From Pseudomonas serbica (lineage in GTDB: Bacteria; Pseudomonadota; Gammaproteobacteria; Pseudomonadales; Pseudomonadaceae): a stretch of 64,000 nucleotides of DNA. The position numbers and the translations under genes are program-made. The notes beneath the pieces were generated by a model, which had not been told where the DNA came from, did no database searches, and saw nothing but the letters and a program-made list of their open reading frames with translations. Positions 49,733 through 59,028 of the stretch are shown in pieces. Where the stretch lies: contig NZ_JAQIYM010000015.1 of the NCBI RefSeq assembly GCF_028823535.1, forward strand, positions 96,519-160,518, written 5' to 3'. Position 1 is the stretch's first letter. Every line of letters starts with the position of its first letter.

Positions 49733-50041
49733 TCAGGCACCTGATTCCGGGTCGCTCGCAGGCAAGCCGCGAGCCTCCTTGTCATGTTCGTCCTGTTCGT
49801 TCATGTGCGGGGCGGCGTCAGAATCATCGAGGCGGGCACCTTTTCCAAAGTCCGGATGCTCACTCGAGACCGGGTTATTTACCTCTGCCTGTCTCATATC
49901 TTCAGTGACAGGCGCTTCGTCGTTCGGCGGCAATGAAACCTCGGGCGCGTCATTCCTGGGGTCATGGCCGGTTTCGTTGTCCGTGGTTCGCGTCACGTCT
50001 TGCTGCGACCTGTTACCCACTGCATTCTCGTCAATGTCCAT
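49733..50041 (-). CDS. Small disordered acidic protein
   Basis: A 102-aa hydrophilic protein rich in Asp, Glu, Asn and Pro, with no hydrophobic core, so probably disordered. CGGAG lies about eight bases before the ATG at 50041. Such proteins are common and conserved in Pseudomonas but without known role. Convergent with the acyl-CoA dehydrogenase gene. Confidence 0.65.
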   Translation of the reverse strand: MDIDENAVGNRSQQDVTRTTDNETGHDPRNDAPEVSLPPNDEAPVTEDMRQAEVNNPVSSEHPDFGKGARLDDSDAAPHMNEQDEHDKEARGLPASDPESGA

Positions 50042-50154
50042 GTTGGTTCTCCGTTTTTATGCGCGGGATGTCCGTGCTTATACATGAGAGATAGCGGCTC
50101 ACGGCGAGTGCCTGGCTTTGGACGAACGGCAAACTCTAGAGCCCTCGGGAAGGC

Positions 50155-50889
50155 TCAGTCCCAGTCGAAGCCGAGTCCCGGATCGATGGGCGGAATGCAC
50201 TGCAGGGTCGCCAGATCCAGCAGTGTGAAATAACCGTCCAGCCAGCCCGCGGTATCAATGTGGTACACGTTGCCGAGAACTGCAGCGAACCTGAGCGGTG
50301 TATGGCCGACGACCAGCGCGCGAAGTCCTTCGACGCCGCCGGTATCGCCGTCCTGAATCCGGGTGCGTGACCACATGCAGCTGTGCAGAACGAGTTGCAG
50401 CCGTGTGTTGTTCTCAGGTGATTCCAGTTCGCTGCGCAACTGATCCCATGACGGCACCGGGCAGTCGGCGTGGACAATCCCCACCAATCCACCAGGTGTA
50501 TCGATCTCGATGGCGATCGGCAGCTCGGCGAACTGAACCGCGAATGCTATCTGCTCGAACGGCGAAAGCCCGGTGAACCAGGAGCCGCCGTTGCAGATCC
50601 AGCTGTCGACGTCGCAGGTGTCGAAGTGGATCACGTAGTCGTCATGGTTACCGCACACCCCGTGAAACCATGGCTTGGCAAGCCAGTCGAGAGCGTCGCG
50701 GCTCTCGGGTCCGCGATCAACCAGGTCACCGACGCTGAACAAGCGGTCGACAGCAGGATCGAAACCGATCCCCTCCAGCGCAGCCTGTATCCGGGTGAAG
50801 TGGCCGTGAATGTCACCCACCGCGAAATCCCGGCCCGCTGTGTTTGCAGCGAAGCGCTTGATGCGTGACACCTCGATGGATTCGATCAC
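50155..50889 (-). CDS. Ser/Thr protein phosphatase-like metallophosphoesterase (PrpA-like)
   Basis: A 244-aa PPP-family phosphatase. Motifs: FAVGDIHGHFTRIQAAL, FSVGDLVDRGPES, GVCGNHDDYVIHF and the later VVGHTPL. This is the PrpA/PrpB type of bacterial lambda-like phosphatase, active on phosphoproteins or diadenosine polyphosphates. The length is slightly longer than E. coli PrpA. Single gene with its own promoter. Confidence 0.9.
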   Translation of the reverse strand: MIESIEVSRIKRFAANTAGRDFAVGDIHGHFTRIQAALEGIGFDPAVDRLFSVGDLVDRGPESRDALDWLAKPWFHGVCGNHDDYVIHFDTCDVDSWICNGGSWFTGLSPFEQIAFAVQFAELPIAIEIDTPGGLVGIVHADCPVPSWDQLRSELESPENNTRLQLVLHSCMWSRTRIQDGDTGGVEGLRALVVGHTPLRFAAVLGNVYHIDTAGWLDGYFTLLDLATLQCIPPIDPGLGFDWD

Positions 50890-51057
50890 GGGTCACTCCG
50901 GTGCGGCCGACGGCGTTCCATTTAATTTTGGCATAGCATCGCCTTGCCCGCCCCCAGTACACCACCCGGTGAGAGACAAGTGAGAGATGTACAGGGGAAC
51001 CAATTCGGTCCAAAGCGTCTACATTGCAGGGAGTGTTCCCTTTCTGAGAGTACGGAT

Positions 51058-51519
51058 ATGTTCAGATACCGCTCGTTGATTGCAGCTATTGCATGTATTG
51101 CATTGGTCTCCGGCTCGGCTACGGCATTGGCTGACCCCGGTAACGGGAAAGGGCAAGGAAACGCAAAGGGCAATCCACAAAACAGCCAGGAGCACGGCAA
51201 CCAGGGGCATAAAGGAAAAAATTCAGGGGGCGATGATTGGGATCATGGCCCCAGCATCAATCGAGGAAGCGTTCTTGGCATCGTTGACGGGTATCGGGAC
51301 TACTGGAGCCCCGGGCCTGCTTTGCCGCCCGGCATTCAAAAGAATCTTGCCCGAGGTAAACCGCTTCCCCCCGGGATTGCCAAGAAGCTCGATGGTCGGC
51401 TGATGGGCAGGCTGCCCCACTATGATGGGTACGAATGGCAGCAGGCAGGCACCGACTTGATACTGGTGGCGATCGCTACCGGCATTATCTATGAAGTTCT
51501 CAACGGGGCTTTTGATTGA
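51058..51519 (+). CDS. RcnB/CigR-family periplasmic or membrane protein
   Basis: A 153-aa exported protein. The signal peptide ends ALA-D (cleavage near residue 25), followed by a Gly/Asn/Gln/Lys-rich linker and the PPGIQKNLARGKPLPPGIAKKL repeat (LPPGI..NLARGKPLPPGI is typical of RcnB/CigR family), then a C-terminal hydrophobic helix (LILVAIATGIIYEVLNG). CigR in Salmonella is an anti-virulence factor; here the role is unknown. Confidence 0.8.
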   Translation: MFRYRSLIAAIACIALVSGSATALADPGNGKGQGNAKGNPQNSQEHGNQGHKGKNSGGDDWDHGPSINRGSVLGIVDGYRDYWSPGPALPPGIQKNLARGKPLPPGIAKKLDGRLMGRLPHYDGYEWQQAGTDLILVAIATGIIYEVLNGAFD

Positions 51520-51614
51520 TCATCGCTTCAAGCATCCCGTCCGTCGTGGGGTTTGAACTCAAAGGGATTTGGAGCGTCCTAAGATACGCGCAATCAACCC
51601 TCACGGAAGCAATC

Positions 51615-52112
51615 ATGCTTTTAAAAAACAAGAGTTTCGTTGCTGTAATGTCATTCGCCATGATGCTTGCAGCCGCCCCGTTACTCCCTGCTGACCTGTC
51701 CATCATGAACTCCGCCTACGCCAAAGAAGGTGGTGGTGGTGGTGGTGGTGGTGGTGGTGGTGGTGGTGGTGGTGGTGGCGGCGGCAATGGTGGTGGCCAT
51801 GGTGGCGGCAATGGCGGCGGCCATGGTGGCGGTCACAGTGGTACGGGTCACTCCGGCAGTAACGGCCGCGGTGAGGGATTGAGCAGTGATCATGCCGGCA
51901 AGGCGGTTCGCGACCATGGCATCAGCGGCAACCGGTACGGTAGTGACCGCAATAGTGACAAGGGTCACGGCACCACCACCTCAGGTATTGCACATTCCAA
52001 AGATACGCGCGGGCTGACTAAAGCCACTGCCATTTCGGCCTCGACGCCAGGAGATCACAACGCGAAGGGCTTGAGTAATGCCGGGGCGTCTACCGCCAAG
52101 AAATCCCATTGA
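51615..52112 (+). CDS. Exported poly-Gly / Gly-His repeat protein
   Basis: A 165-aa protein. A signal peptide (about 36 residues, ending AYA) precedes 19 consecutive Gly encoded by 16 GGT codons plus GGC, then NGGGHGGG and GGHSG repeats, followed by a hydrophilic Ser/Thr/Gly/Asp region. Gly-His stretches often bind metals, but this is inference. Start at 51615 has GGAAG upstream. It lies 95 bases downstream of the CigR-like gene. Confidence 0.78.
   Translation: MLLKNKSFVAVMSFAMMLAAAPLLPADLSIMNSAYAKEGGGGGGGGGGGGGGGGGGGNGGGHGGGNGGGHGGGHSGTGHSGSNGRGEGLSSDHAGKAVRDHGISGNRYGSDRNSDKGHGTTTSGIAHSKDTRGLTKATAISASTPGDHNAKGLSNAGASTAKKSH
51729..51776 (+). repeat. (GGT)16 microsatellite inside coding sequence
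   Basis: Sixteen perfect GGT triplets encode the start of the poly-Gly run. Copy-number change would alter length without frame shift. Confidence 0.95.
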
Positions 52113-52185
52113 GCAGAAATTGCCAGTCGCAATCAGTTGATCATTACAGGGTGAACCGCTAGTTATTGCGTCTAACCTGTGCAAA

Positions 52186-52224
52186 CAAAAAATCCCGGAG
52201 ACGTTCTGTTTCCGGGATTTTTTT
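52186..52224. terminator. Bidirectional Rho-independent terminator
   Basis: 9-bp stem AATCCCGGA with its complement TCCGGGATT (52191-52219) around an 11-base loop, with A-run on the left and T-run on the right. Confidence 0.88.
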
Positions 52225-52498
52225 CGTTTTACGCCGGGGTAATCCTGCCGTACGTCGAGATCCGCCAACTGACCGGTACACCTGCCAGTCGTTTGAACGC
52301 GGGGTTTTGCCAGGCGACTTTGTCCAGCGCCCATCAGCGGCGGGTCGGCACAATTAAAATAGCCTCAAGAACGGTTCGTTCAAGCCGATGAAGTAGGGGG
52401 CTGACCGCCTTCCGCCAGTTCATTAGCTAGAGGCAAAGTGCTAGCATCGGCCGCCGCCTGATGCACCCCGGTCACCACCGCAACCGTCGTTTTTCCCA
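52225..52498. other. Intergenic region before the type I secretion genes
   Basis: About 270 bases without a convincing gene. Short frames (52159-52353 minus, 52166-52357 plus) run through the terminator hairpin and are not genes. The promoter of the secretion operon should be here, but no clear -35/-10 was seen. Confidence 0.5.
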
Positions 52499-54244
52499 AT
52501 GTTTTTTTCATTTTCGGACTTTATGCGATTTTTCCTAGATCCCCAGCGAGATATCGATGCAGCGCTGCTACGGTATCGTCGGCTTTTCGGCGTGTTGGCA
52601 CTGTTCAGCGGTGTGATCAACCTGCTGATGCTGGTCCCTTCGATCTACATGATGCAGGTCTTCGACCGCGTCCTGACCAGCCGCAATGAAACCACCCTGT
52701 TGATGCTGAGCCTGATTCTGCTCGGGTTCTTTGCGCTCGGTTGTGCGCTGGAATGGGTGCGCGGCCAGGTCATGATCAAGATGAGCGCAGGCCTGGACAC
52801 CCAACTGGGTGAGCGGGTATTCGATGCCGCCTTTGAGCGCAGCCTCAAGGAGCACAGCGCCAACCCGGCGCAGGTGTTGAGCGACCTGAACAGCATCCGC
52901 CAGTTCGTGACCGGTCCGGCCCTGATCGCCATCTTCGATGCGCCGTGGCTGCCGATCTACGTGATCGCCACGTTCCTGTTCCATCCGTGGCTGGGAGTGT
53001 TCACCGTCATCGGTTCGCTGATCCTGGCCGGGCTGGCGGTCTGGAACGAACTGACCACACGCAAGAGCATGAGCGAAGCCAACCGGTTGGCCGTCGCGTC
53101 TTCCAGCTACGTCAACAGTACCTTGCAGAACGCCGAAGTGATTCAGGCGATGGGCATGCTCACGCCCCTGCGTCGGCGTTGGTACAACGTGCAGCAACGG
53201 GTTATCACTGAGCAGGGCGAAGCCAGCGACCGCAGCTCGCGGATCGCCGCGTTGTCGCGTTTTGTGCGCATGACTTGGCAATCCCTGGCCCTGGGCCTGG
53301 GCGCCATCCTGGTGATCGAGAACCAGATTTCCGCCGGAGTGATGATTGCCGTGTCTGTTCTGCTGGGGCGCGCCATGGCGCCGGCCGAAGCGTTGATCGG
53401 TTCGTGGAAGCAAATGGGTAATGCCAAGAGCAGCTACGAGCGATTGAACCGGTTACTCACCGAATTCCCCAAGGCCGCGCTGCGCATGCCGCTGCCGCCG
53501 CCGACCGGGGCGCTGGGCATCGACCGCCTGGTGATCATCCCGCCGGGTATGCACAAGCCTGCGGTCAACGGCGTGACCATCAGCCTGGCCAAGGGCGAAG
53601 TCCTGGCGATCATCGGCCCCAGCGCTTCGGGCAAGTCTTCCCTGGCGCGTGCCATGGTCGGCATCTGGACCGCCAAACAGGGCTCGGTACGCCTGGACGG
53701 CGCCGAGGTCAGCCAGTGGTCGCGTGAAGCCCTCGGCCCTTATCTGGGTTACCTGCCCCAGGACATCGAACTGTTCGATGGCACCATCGCCGAAAACATC
53801 GCGCGCTTCGGTGAGGTGGATTCCGCCAAGGTCATCGAAGCGGCGCAACTGGCCGGTATCAACGAGATGATCCTGCATTTCCCCAAGGGTTATGACACCT
53901 TGCTCGGGTCCGGTGGACTGGGGTTGTCCGGCGGCCAGAAACAGCGCATCGGCCTGGCGCGCGCGCTGTATGGCCAACCGGCGCTGGTGGTGCTCGACGA
54001 ACCCAACTCCAACCTCGACGATGCCGGTGAAGCGGCGCTGGTACAGGCCGTGCGCAAGCTCAAGGCCGCAGGCTGCACCGTGGTGCTGGTCACCCACAGG
54101 CCGAGCATTCTCGGCGCGGTCGACAAACTGTTGTTCCTCAAGGACGGCGTGCAAACCCTGTTCGGCCCGCGTGACCAGGTGCTCAAGACCCTGCTGCCAC
54201 CGACGCCGCAAAAAGCCGTCGAAACCCGCAATGAAGAAGCCTGA
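52499..54244 (+). CDS. Type I secretion ABC transporter (AprD/PrtD-like)
   Basis: A 581-aa fused permease-ATPase of the protease/RTX exporter type. Hydrophobic segments (about 25-310) are followed by an ATPase with IIGPSASGKSSLAR (Walker A), LSGGQKQRIGLARAL (signature) and ALVVLDEPNSNLD (Walker B), the NSNLD ending being typical of PrtD/AprD. No N-terminal peptidase domain is present, so the substrate carries a C-terminal signal. Its stop is 7 bases before the HlyD-type gene. Confidence 0.94.
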   Translation: MFFSFSDFMRFFLDPQRDIDAALLRYRRLFGVLALFSGVINLLMLVPSIYMMQVFDRVLTSRNETTLLMLSLILLGFFALGCALEWVRGQVMIKMSAGLDTQLGERVFDAAFERSLKEHSANPAQVLSDLNSIRQFVTGPALIAIFDAPWLPIYVIATFLFHPWLGVFTVIGSLILAGLAVWNELTTRKSMSEANRLAVASSSYVNSTLQNAEVIQAMGMLTPLRRRWYNVQQRVITEQGEASDRSSRIAALSRFVRMTWQSLALGLGAILVIENQISAGVMIAVSVLLGRAMAPAEALIGSWKQMGNAKSSYERLNRLLTEFPKAALRMPLPPPTGALGIDRLVIIPPGMHKPAVNGVTISLAKGEVLAIIGPSASGKSSLARAMVGIWTAKQGSVRLDGAEVSQWSREALGPYLGYLPQDIELFDGTIAENIARFGEVDSAKVIEAAQLAGINEMILHFPKGYDTLLGSGGLGLSGGQKQRIGLARALYGQPALVVLDEPNSNLDDAGEAALVQAVRKLKAAGCTVVLVTHRPSILGAVDKLLFLKDGVQTLFGPRDQVLKTLLPPTPQKAVETRNEEA

Positions 54245-54251
54245 GGCATCA

Positions 54252-55586
54252 ATGCAAGCCAGTTCGAGCGACATTTCGACCCCCGAGCACAAGCCCGATG
54301 CGGATGCCGCGGGCATTGCCCGGATCGGTGTCTGGTTTTTGCTCCTGGGCCTGGGCGGGTTTCTGCTATGGGCCTGCCTGGCGCCGCTTGACCGCGGCGT
54401 GGTGGGTAGCGGCACTGTGGTGGTTTCCGGCGAGCGCAAGACCGTCCAGTCGCGTACCGGCGGCATGATCGAGAGCATTCAGGTGCGCGAAGGCGACCGG
54501 GTGCAGCAAGGCCAGGTGGTGGTGCAGTTCAATACCGTCCAGGCCAAGTCGCAACTGGATGTCGCCCTGGGCCAATGGCTCGGTGCCCGTGCCGTCGAGG
54601 ATCGCCTGATGGCCGAGCGCCTGGACCGCGCCAGCGTGCAGTGGTCCGCGGCGTTGCTCGCCCGTGCCAGTGACCCTCGTGCCGTCGCGGCGATGGAGCT
54701 GCAAGGCTATCTGTTCGCCACTCGCCGTGCCGAGCTGGCCAGCCGCATGCAAATCAGCCAGCACGAAATAGCCTCGCTCAACGAACAACTCAAGGGGTTC
54801 GAGGAGATCAAGCGCAACCACGCCGCACAACTGCAATTCCAGCAGCAAGAGCTCAACGGCCTGCGCGAACTGGCCCGTGAAGGTTACCTGCCACGCAACA
54901 GGCTGTTCGAAGCGGAAAGCAGTGCGGCGCAGTTGGGCGCCCAGTTGGCTTCGAGCATTTCCGATATCGGCCGTACGCGCCAGGCGATCAATGAAAGCAA
55001 GCTCAAGGCCTTGCAACAGGCGCAGATATTCCGCAGCGAGGCCGAGTCGCAGTTGACCCAGGTGGTGGCACAGACCTCAAGCCTGACCGACCAGATCAAG
55101 TCACTGGAATTCGAAGTCAACAGCGCCTCCATCGTCGCGCCTGTCGCCGGCCAGGTAATGGGCATGACCGTGCACACGGTCGGCGGCATCGCACCGGCGG
55201 GCCAGCGCCTGATGGACATTGTGCCGCAAGGTTCCAGCTGGGTCGTCAAGGCGCAGTTCCCGCCGATGATGGCCGACCGGCTCAAGCCGGAGCTGCCTGT
55301 CGACTTGCGATTCGGTTCATTGCAACGGGTGCACACCCCGGTGATCGTCGGCAAGGTGGCCACGGTATCGGCCGACCAGTTGATCGACGAGCACACCGGT
55401 TCGCCTTACTTCTCGGTGGAAGTCTCGGTCAGCCCCGAGGCGATCATCCATCTGCGCGAGCTGGGCCTGGATATCAAGCCGGGCATGCAGGCCGAAGTCC
55501 TGGTCAAAACCGGCGAGCGGACCCTCGCCAACTACTTGATGCAGCCGGTGACCGAGCGTATGGCCGGTGCTTTCAAGGAAGAATGA
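54252..55586 (+). CDS. HlyD-family membrane fusion protein (AprE-like)
   Basis: A 444-aa periplasmic adaptor. One membrane segment (about 30-50) is followed by a lipoyl-like half motif VVSGERKTVQSRTGGMI, a long coiled coil (about 120-300) and a closing beta-barrel domain (IVAPVAGQVMGMTVHTVGG). GAGG five bases upstream of ATG 54252 decides the start; an earlier ATG at 54231 overlaps the ABC gene. It links the ABC transporter to the TolC-like channel. Confidence 0.94.
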   Translation: MQASSSDISTPEHKPDADAAGIARIGVWFLLLGLGGFLLWACLAPLDRGVVGSGTVVVSGERKTVQSRTGGMIESIQVREGDRVQQGQVVVQFNTVQAKSQLDVALGQWLGARAVEDRLMAERLDRASVQWSAALLARASDPRAVAAMELQGYLFATRRAELASRMQISQHEIASLNEQLKGFEEIKRNHAAQLQFQQQELNGLRELAREGYLPRNRLFEAESSAAQLGAQLASSISDIGRTRQAINESKLKALQQAQIFRSEAESQLTQVVAQTSSLTDQIKSLEFEVNSASIVAPVAGQVMGMTVHTVGGIAPAGQRLMDIVPQGSSWVVKAQFPPMMADRLKPELPVDLRFGSLQRVHTPVIVGKVATVSADQLIDEHTGSPYFSVEVSVSPEAIIHLRELGLDIKPGMQAEVLVKTGERTLANYLMQPVTERMAGAFKEE

Positions 55587-56911
55587 TCGTGTCTCTACGT
55601 ATAGGCTTGATGCTCTCCGTGTTCTGCTCGTGCCCGCTGCTGGCTGCCGAGCCGCCATTGTCGCTGGTCGCCCTTTACGACGCCTCGCGAATCAACGATG
55701 CGACCTACAAGGTCGCCGGCCACGATTACGAAGCCTCGCGCCAGGAGGAGGCGATCGGCCGCAGCGGCTTGCTGCCACAGGTGGCCATCAACTCTCGCTA
55801 CGGGCATGGCGGCCAGTTTGAAAACCAGCCCTCGACCAGCAGCCAGGACGATCAGTTCGCTTCCGACAGTGTTGCCCTGTCGGTCATCCAGCCGCTGTTC
55901 GACAAAGGCCGCTGGGCATCCTACGAACAGGCGAAGGCTCGGGGGCAACTGGGCGAAATCCAACACGAGGGCGCCGACCAGGCGCTGTTCGATCGCGTGG
56001 TGCAGGCCTATTTCGACCTTGCCCAGGTGGAAAACGAACTCAAGCTGACGACCCAGCAGAAAGCCTCGATCGAAGCTTTGGCCAAGCAATCCAAGCGTCT
56101 GTTCGAAGCCGGTGAAGGCACCATCACCGACCTTGAAGAGGCGCAAGCACGGCTCGATTCGATCCGCGCCCTGGAGATCCAGTTGCAGGCCCAGCATCGC
56201 TCGGCCCTGCGCAAGCTCGCGGGGCGCGCAGGTATCACCGTCAGCGAGATCCCGCAGATGCAGGAACAGGCACCGGCCGCCGCCTTGCTCGCCCCTGAAC
56301 AGGACCTGGACTACTGGCTGTTCAAGGCTGACCAGGCCGCGTCCGCACTGGGCATCAGCCGAGCTTCGATCAAGGTGGCCGAAGCCAACCTCGATCAGCA
56401 GAAGGCCGGGCACTACCCGACCGTGGCGCTCAGCGGCCGGCTGGCGCGGGTCGGCCAGAGCGACATCAACGATTACACCCAGCGCCAGTCGACCTATTAC
56501 GTGGGCGTGGTGATCGATATCCCGCTGTACCAGGGCGGCGGGGTCACTGCGTCGTCGGAAAAAGCCCTTGCCACCCTCGAAAGCGCCCGGTCCAGCTACG
56601 AGGCCCAGCTCCAGCAAATGAACGAAGATCTCGAGCTCAACTACCTGGGGGTGGTGGCGGGCTACGAGAAGAGCAAGGCCCTGGTGACCGCCGTGCGCTC
56701 GAGCCAGACCGCCCTGAAGTCCGCGGAAAAAGGCTACGAGGCCGGCGTGCGCTCGACGGTCGACATCCTCGACGCCCAGCAGCGCCTGTTCGCCGCCAAG
56801 CGAGACCTGCTCGATACCAAGCTGGCGATGCTGCAAAGCTACGTCAACCTGCATACGAGGACGGGACAGATGACCCGCAGCCAGCTGGAGAAGGTTCAGG
56901 GGTTGTTCTGA
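55583..56911 (+). CDS. TolC-family outer membrane channel (AprF-like)
   Basis: A 442-aa outer membrane protein with signal peptide (ends LLAA near residue 22) and two TolC repeats, each with coiled-coil helices (AKQSKRLFEAGEGTITDLEEAQARLD; EKGYEAGVRSTVDILDAQQRLFAAKRDLL). ATGA overlap with the adaptor gene closes the three-gene secretion operon. A long open frame on the opposite strand is a shadow. Confidence 0.94.
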   Translation: MIVSLRIGLMLSVFCSCPLLAAEPPLSLVALYDASRINDATYKVAGHDYEASRQEEAIGRSGLLPQVAINSRYGHGGQFENQPSTSSQDDQFASDSVALSVIQPLFDKGRWASYEQAKARGQLGEIQHEGADQALFDRVVQAYFDLAQVENELKLTTQQKASIEALAKQSKRLFEAGEGTITDLEEAQARLDSIRALEIQLQAQHRSALRKLAGRAGITVSEIPQMQEQAPAAALLAPEQDLDYWLFKADQAASALGISRASIKVAEANLDQQKAGHYPTVALSGRLARVGQSDINDYTQRQSTYYVGVVIDIPLYQGGGVTASSEKALATLESARSSYEAQLQQMNEDLELNYLGVVAGYEKSKALVTAVRSSQTALKSAEKGYEAGVRSTVDILDAQQRLFAAKRDLLDTKLAMLQSYVNLHTRTGQMTRSQLEKVQGLF

Positions 56912-56919
56912 CAGGCTCT

Positions 56920-57068
56920 GTCGCGAGCAGCCTCGCTCCCACAGAAGATCGCGTACAACCAGGAGAGAGTGCTCGCCTGATTGGCCGCCATCGCTGGCAA
57001 GCCAGCTCCTACAGGGTTGCGGGGTGCATGCTGAATGGCGGCATGACACCCCTCTGTAGGAGCGTTGC
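56920..57068. repeat. REP-like inverted elements
   Basis: GCGAGC...GCTCCCACAG near 56924-56944, and a facing pair with GGCAAGCCAGCTCCTACAGG (56994-57013) and CTGTAGGAGCG (57054-57064), between convergent operons. Typical Pseudomonas repetitive extragenic sequences of more than one subtype. Confidence 0.7.
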
Positions 57069-57103
57069 GCCGTCATCGCTGCGATGCCGCGAGAGAAAGG
57101 ACA

Positions 57104-58945
57104 TTACGCCTGAGCCCTGCCGGGCGCCACGCTGCTGATTGCGTCCTCGAAATCCCTGACGAAGCGCGGCGTGTCGAAAAGCACCGAGTGCTCGCGGCCC
57201 TTGTGCAGGCGCGCGCGCAAGGCGGGCAACAGATCAGCCTGGGTGGCCAGTTCGACGGCACGTTCTTCGTACTCGGCCAGCGTGGTGGTGATCAGCTCCG
57301 GCAGGTCCAGCGCCGTCAGCAGGCTGCCCGCCATGCGTGAGGCAAAAGTGCGTCCCGAGCGGGTCAGTACTGGCAGGCCCATCCACAAGGCATCGTTGGC
57401 CGTGGTGCCGGCGTTGAACGGATACGCGTCCAGGAACAGGTCCGCGGCGCTGTAGCGGGCCAGGTATTGTGCCGGTGCGACGCGCGGGGCGAACAGCAGG
57501 CGTGCCGGGTCAACGCCCTGTGCCTGGGCCCTGGCGCAGAGGTTTTCCTGGGCCCAGGGGTTGTCGGCCAGCAGCCACAACACACTCTCGGGGGCGCGCT
57601 GCAGAATGCGCATCCAGCAGTCGAATACCTCTTCGTTGAACTTGTAGTTGTTGTTGAACGAGCAAAACACGAAGCGGTCCTGCGGCAAGCCGCACTCGGT
57701 GCGGGTCGGCAACGCCGCAACGGGGCGTTGGCGGTCGCTGCACTGGTAGATTTGCGCCAGGTACAGCGGTGTCTCGCTGTAGTACGCCTTCTCGCTGTCG
57801 GGGATCAGGTAGCGGTCGGCGATCACGAAATCGATGCCAGGCAGGCCGGTCGACCCAGGAAAACCCAGGTAAGTCATTTGCACCGCGGCCGGGCGGTAGG
57901 CCGGAATGTCCGGACGCGCTCCGGAGGTCAGCCCATGAAGGTCGATGAGGATGTCGATCTCATGGTTGCGAATGCATTGTGCGGCGCTCGCATCATCCAT
58001 GGCGTCGATGCGCACGAAGTGGTCCATCGCCCGCTTGACCCGCTCGCGCAAGGCCGACCCGTCTTCGCGGGTCCAGCAAAAACCGTACACCTCGAAGCGT
58101 TCCCGATCGATCAACTCGAACAGCTCCACGGTCAGCAATGACACCGCGTGCAGGCAGAAGTCCGACGACAGGAACCCGATGCGCAGCTTTTGATGGCCAT
58201 AGCCTTGGGGCGAAGCCAGGGCGGGGACCCGGACATTGACCCGCTCTTTGACAAAGTGCACCGCAGCGGCCAGTTGCAGGCCGGGGTCATCGCTGCCGGC
58301 GAGCAGGGCCAGGGGCGAGGAGGCCTTGAGCAGGTCGCCCCGGCTCAGGCCCGCCGGCGGCTCATACACCGGCCAGACACACTGTTTCTGGCGCAGGTGC
58401 ACCCAGTGCTGGATCACCTTGGGTTGAGCCGGGTCGGCTTCCAGGCTGGTACGCAGGATGGCTTCGGATTTCTGCAGCTGACGGGTTTCTTCCAGCAGAC
58501 GACCCAGGTTATTGCAGGTCATCAGGTACAGCTCGCGGCTTTGTGCGGTGTCGACCAGGTTTTCATCAAGCATCGACTGCCAGATGGCCAGGGCTTCCTG
58601 CGGTTTTTGCTGGCGCTCCAGCAAGGTCCCCAGGTTGAACCAGGCCTGGGCAAATTCCGGGTTCTGGGCGATGGCGGCGCGGTAGGCGGTCTCGGCGTCC
58701 TGTATCTGCCCCAATTGAGTCAGAGTGGCTCCCAGGTTGAACTGGATAATGTAATTGACCGACGAATGACAGTGCTGCAGCCAGCGCTGGTAGAGCGCTG
58801 CGGCATCCCTGATACGCTGCGCGCCATTGAGCCGTTCTGCGGTTTCGAGCAACTTCATCGGTTCCAGCGCGACACCTTCGGCCAGCTGCAGGGCTGCGGC
58901 CAGCACGACGTCAAGGTTCGGGCTCTCAAGATTCTCTCTAGGCAT
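57104..58945 (-). CDS. OGT/SPINDLY-type O-GlcNAc transferase with TPR repeats
   Basis: A 613-aa protein. Residues about 35-185 form TPR-like repeats (LGATLTQLGQIQDAETAYRAAIAQNPEFAQAWFNLGTLLE is a classic unit). Residues about 250-600 are a GT41 catalytic domain: RIGFLSSDFCLHAVSLL, LIDLHGLTSGARPDI, YLGFPGSTGLPGIDFVIADRYL, FCSFNNNYKFNEEVFDCW and DLFLDAYPFNAGTTANDALWMGLPVLT. GT41 enzymes add GlcNAc to Ser/Thr. It lies 83 bases downstream of the giant Thr-rich repeat protein on the same strand, with a terminator hairpin between, so that protein is the natural substrate candidate. Confidence 0.9.
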   Translation of the reverse strand: MPRENLESPNLDVVLAAALQLAEGVALEPMKLLETAERLNGAQRIRDAAALYQRWLQHCHSSVNYIIQFNLGATLTQLGQIQDAETAYRAAIAQNPEFAQAWFNLGTLLERQQKPQEALAIWQSMLDENLVDTAQSRELYLMTCNNLGRLLEETRQLQKSEAILRTSLEADPAQPKVIQHWVHLRQKQCVWPVYEPPAGLSRGDLLKASSPLALLAGSDDPGLQLAAAVHFVKERVNVRVPALASPQGYGHQKLRIGFLSSDFCLHAVSLLTVELFELIDRERFEVYGFCWTREDGSALRERVKRAMDHFVRIDAMDDASAAQCIRNHEIDILIDLHGLTSGARPDIPAYRPAAVQMTYLGFPGSTGLPGIDFVIADRYLIPDSEKAYYSETPLYLAQIYQCSDRQRPVAALPTRTECGLPQDRFVFCSFNNNYKFNEEVFDCWMRILQRAPESVLWLLADNPWAQENLCARAQAQGVDPARLLFAPRVAPAQYLARYSAADLFLDAYPFNAGTTANDALWMGLPVLTRSGRTFASRMAGSLLTALDLPELITTTLAEYEERAVELATQADLLPALRARLHKGREHSVLFDTPRFVRDFEDAISSVAPGRAQA

Positions 58946-58968
58946 TTTGCGCGAAGGTCTCTTCCAAT

Positions 58969-59000
58969 AAAAAAATACCGAGCTCTTTCGAGCCCGGTAT
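58969..59000 (-). terminator. Terminator between repeat protein and OGT-like gene
   Basis: On the minus strand, ATACCGGGCTC-GAAA-GAGCTCGGTAT forms an 11-bp stem with one G-U pair, followed by seven T. It probably lowers expression of the downstream transferase relative to the structural gene. Confidence 0.85.
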
Positions 59001-59028
59001 CGGATCAGTCAAGGTTTACCACTGAAGA

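Noticed and set aside
51729..51776. Phase-variation switch by the GGT tract
   Set aside because: Triplet units keep the frame, so slippage changes length but does not switch expression on or off.
53453..57076. Long minus-strand frames under the type I secretion genes
   Set aside because: Shadow frames of high-GC genes; the plus-strand products have full motif sets.
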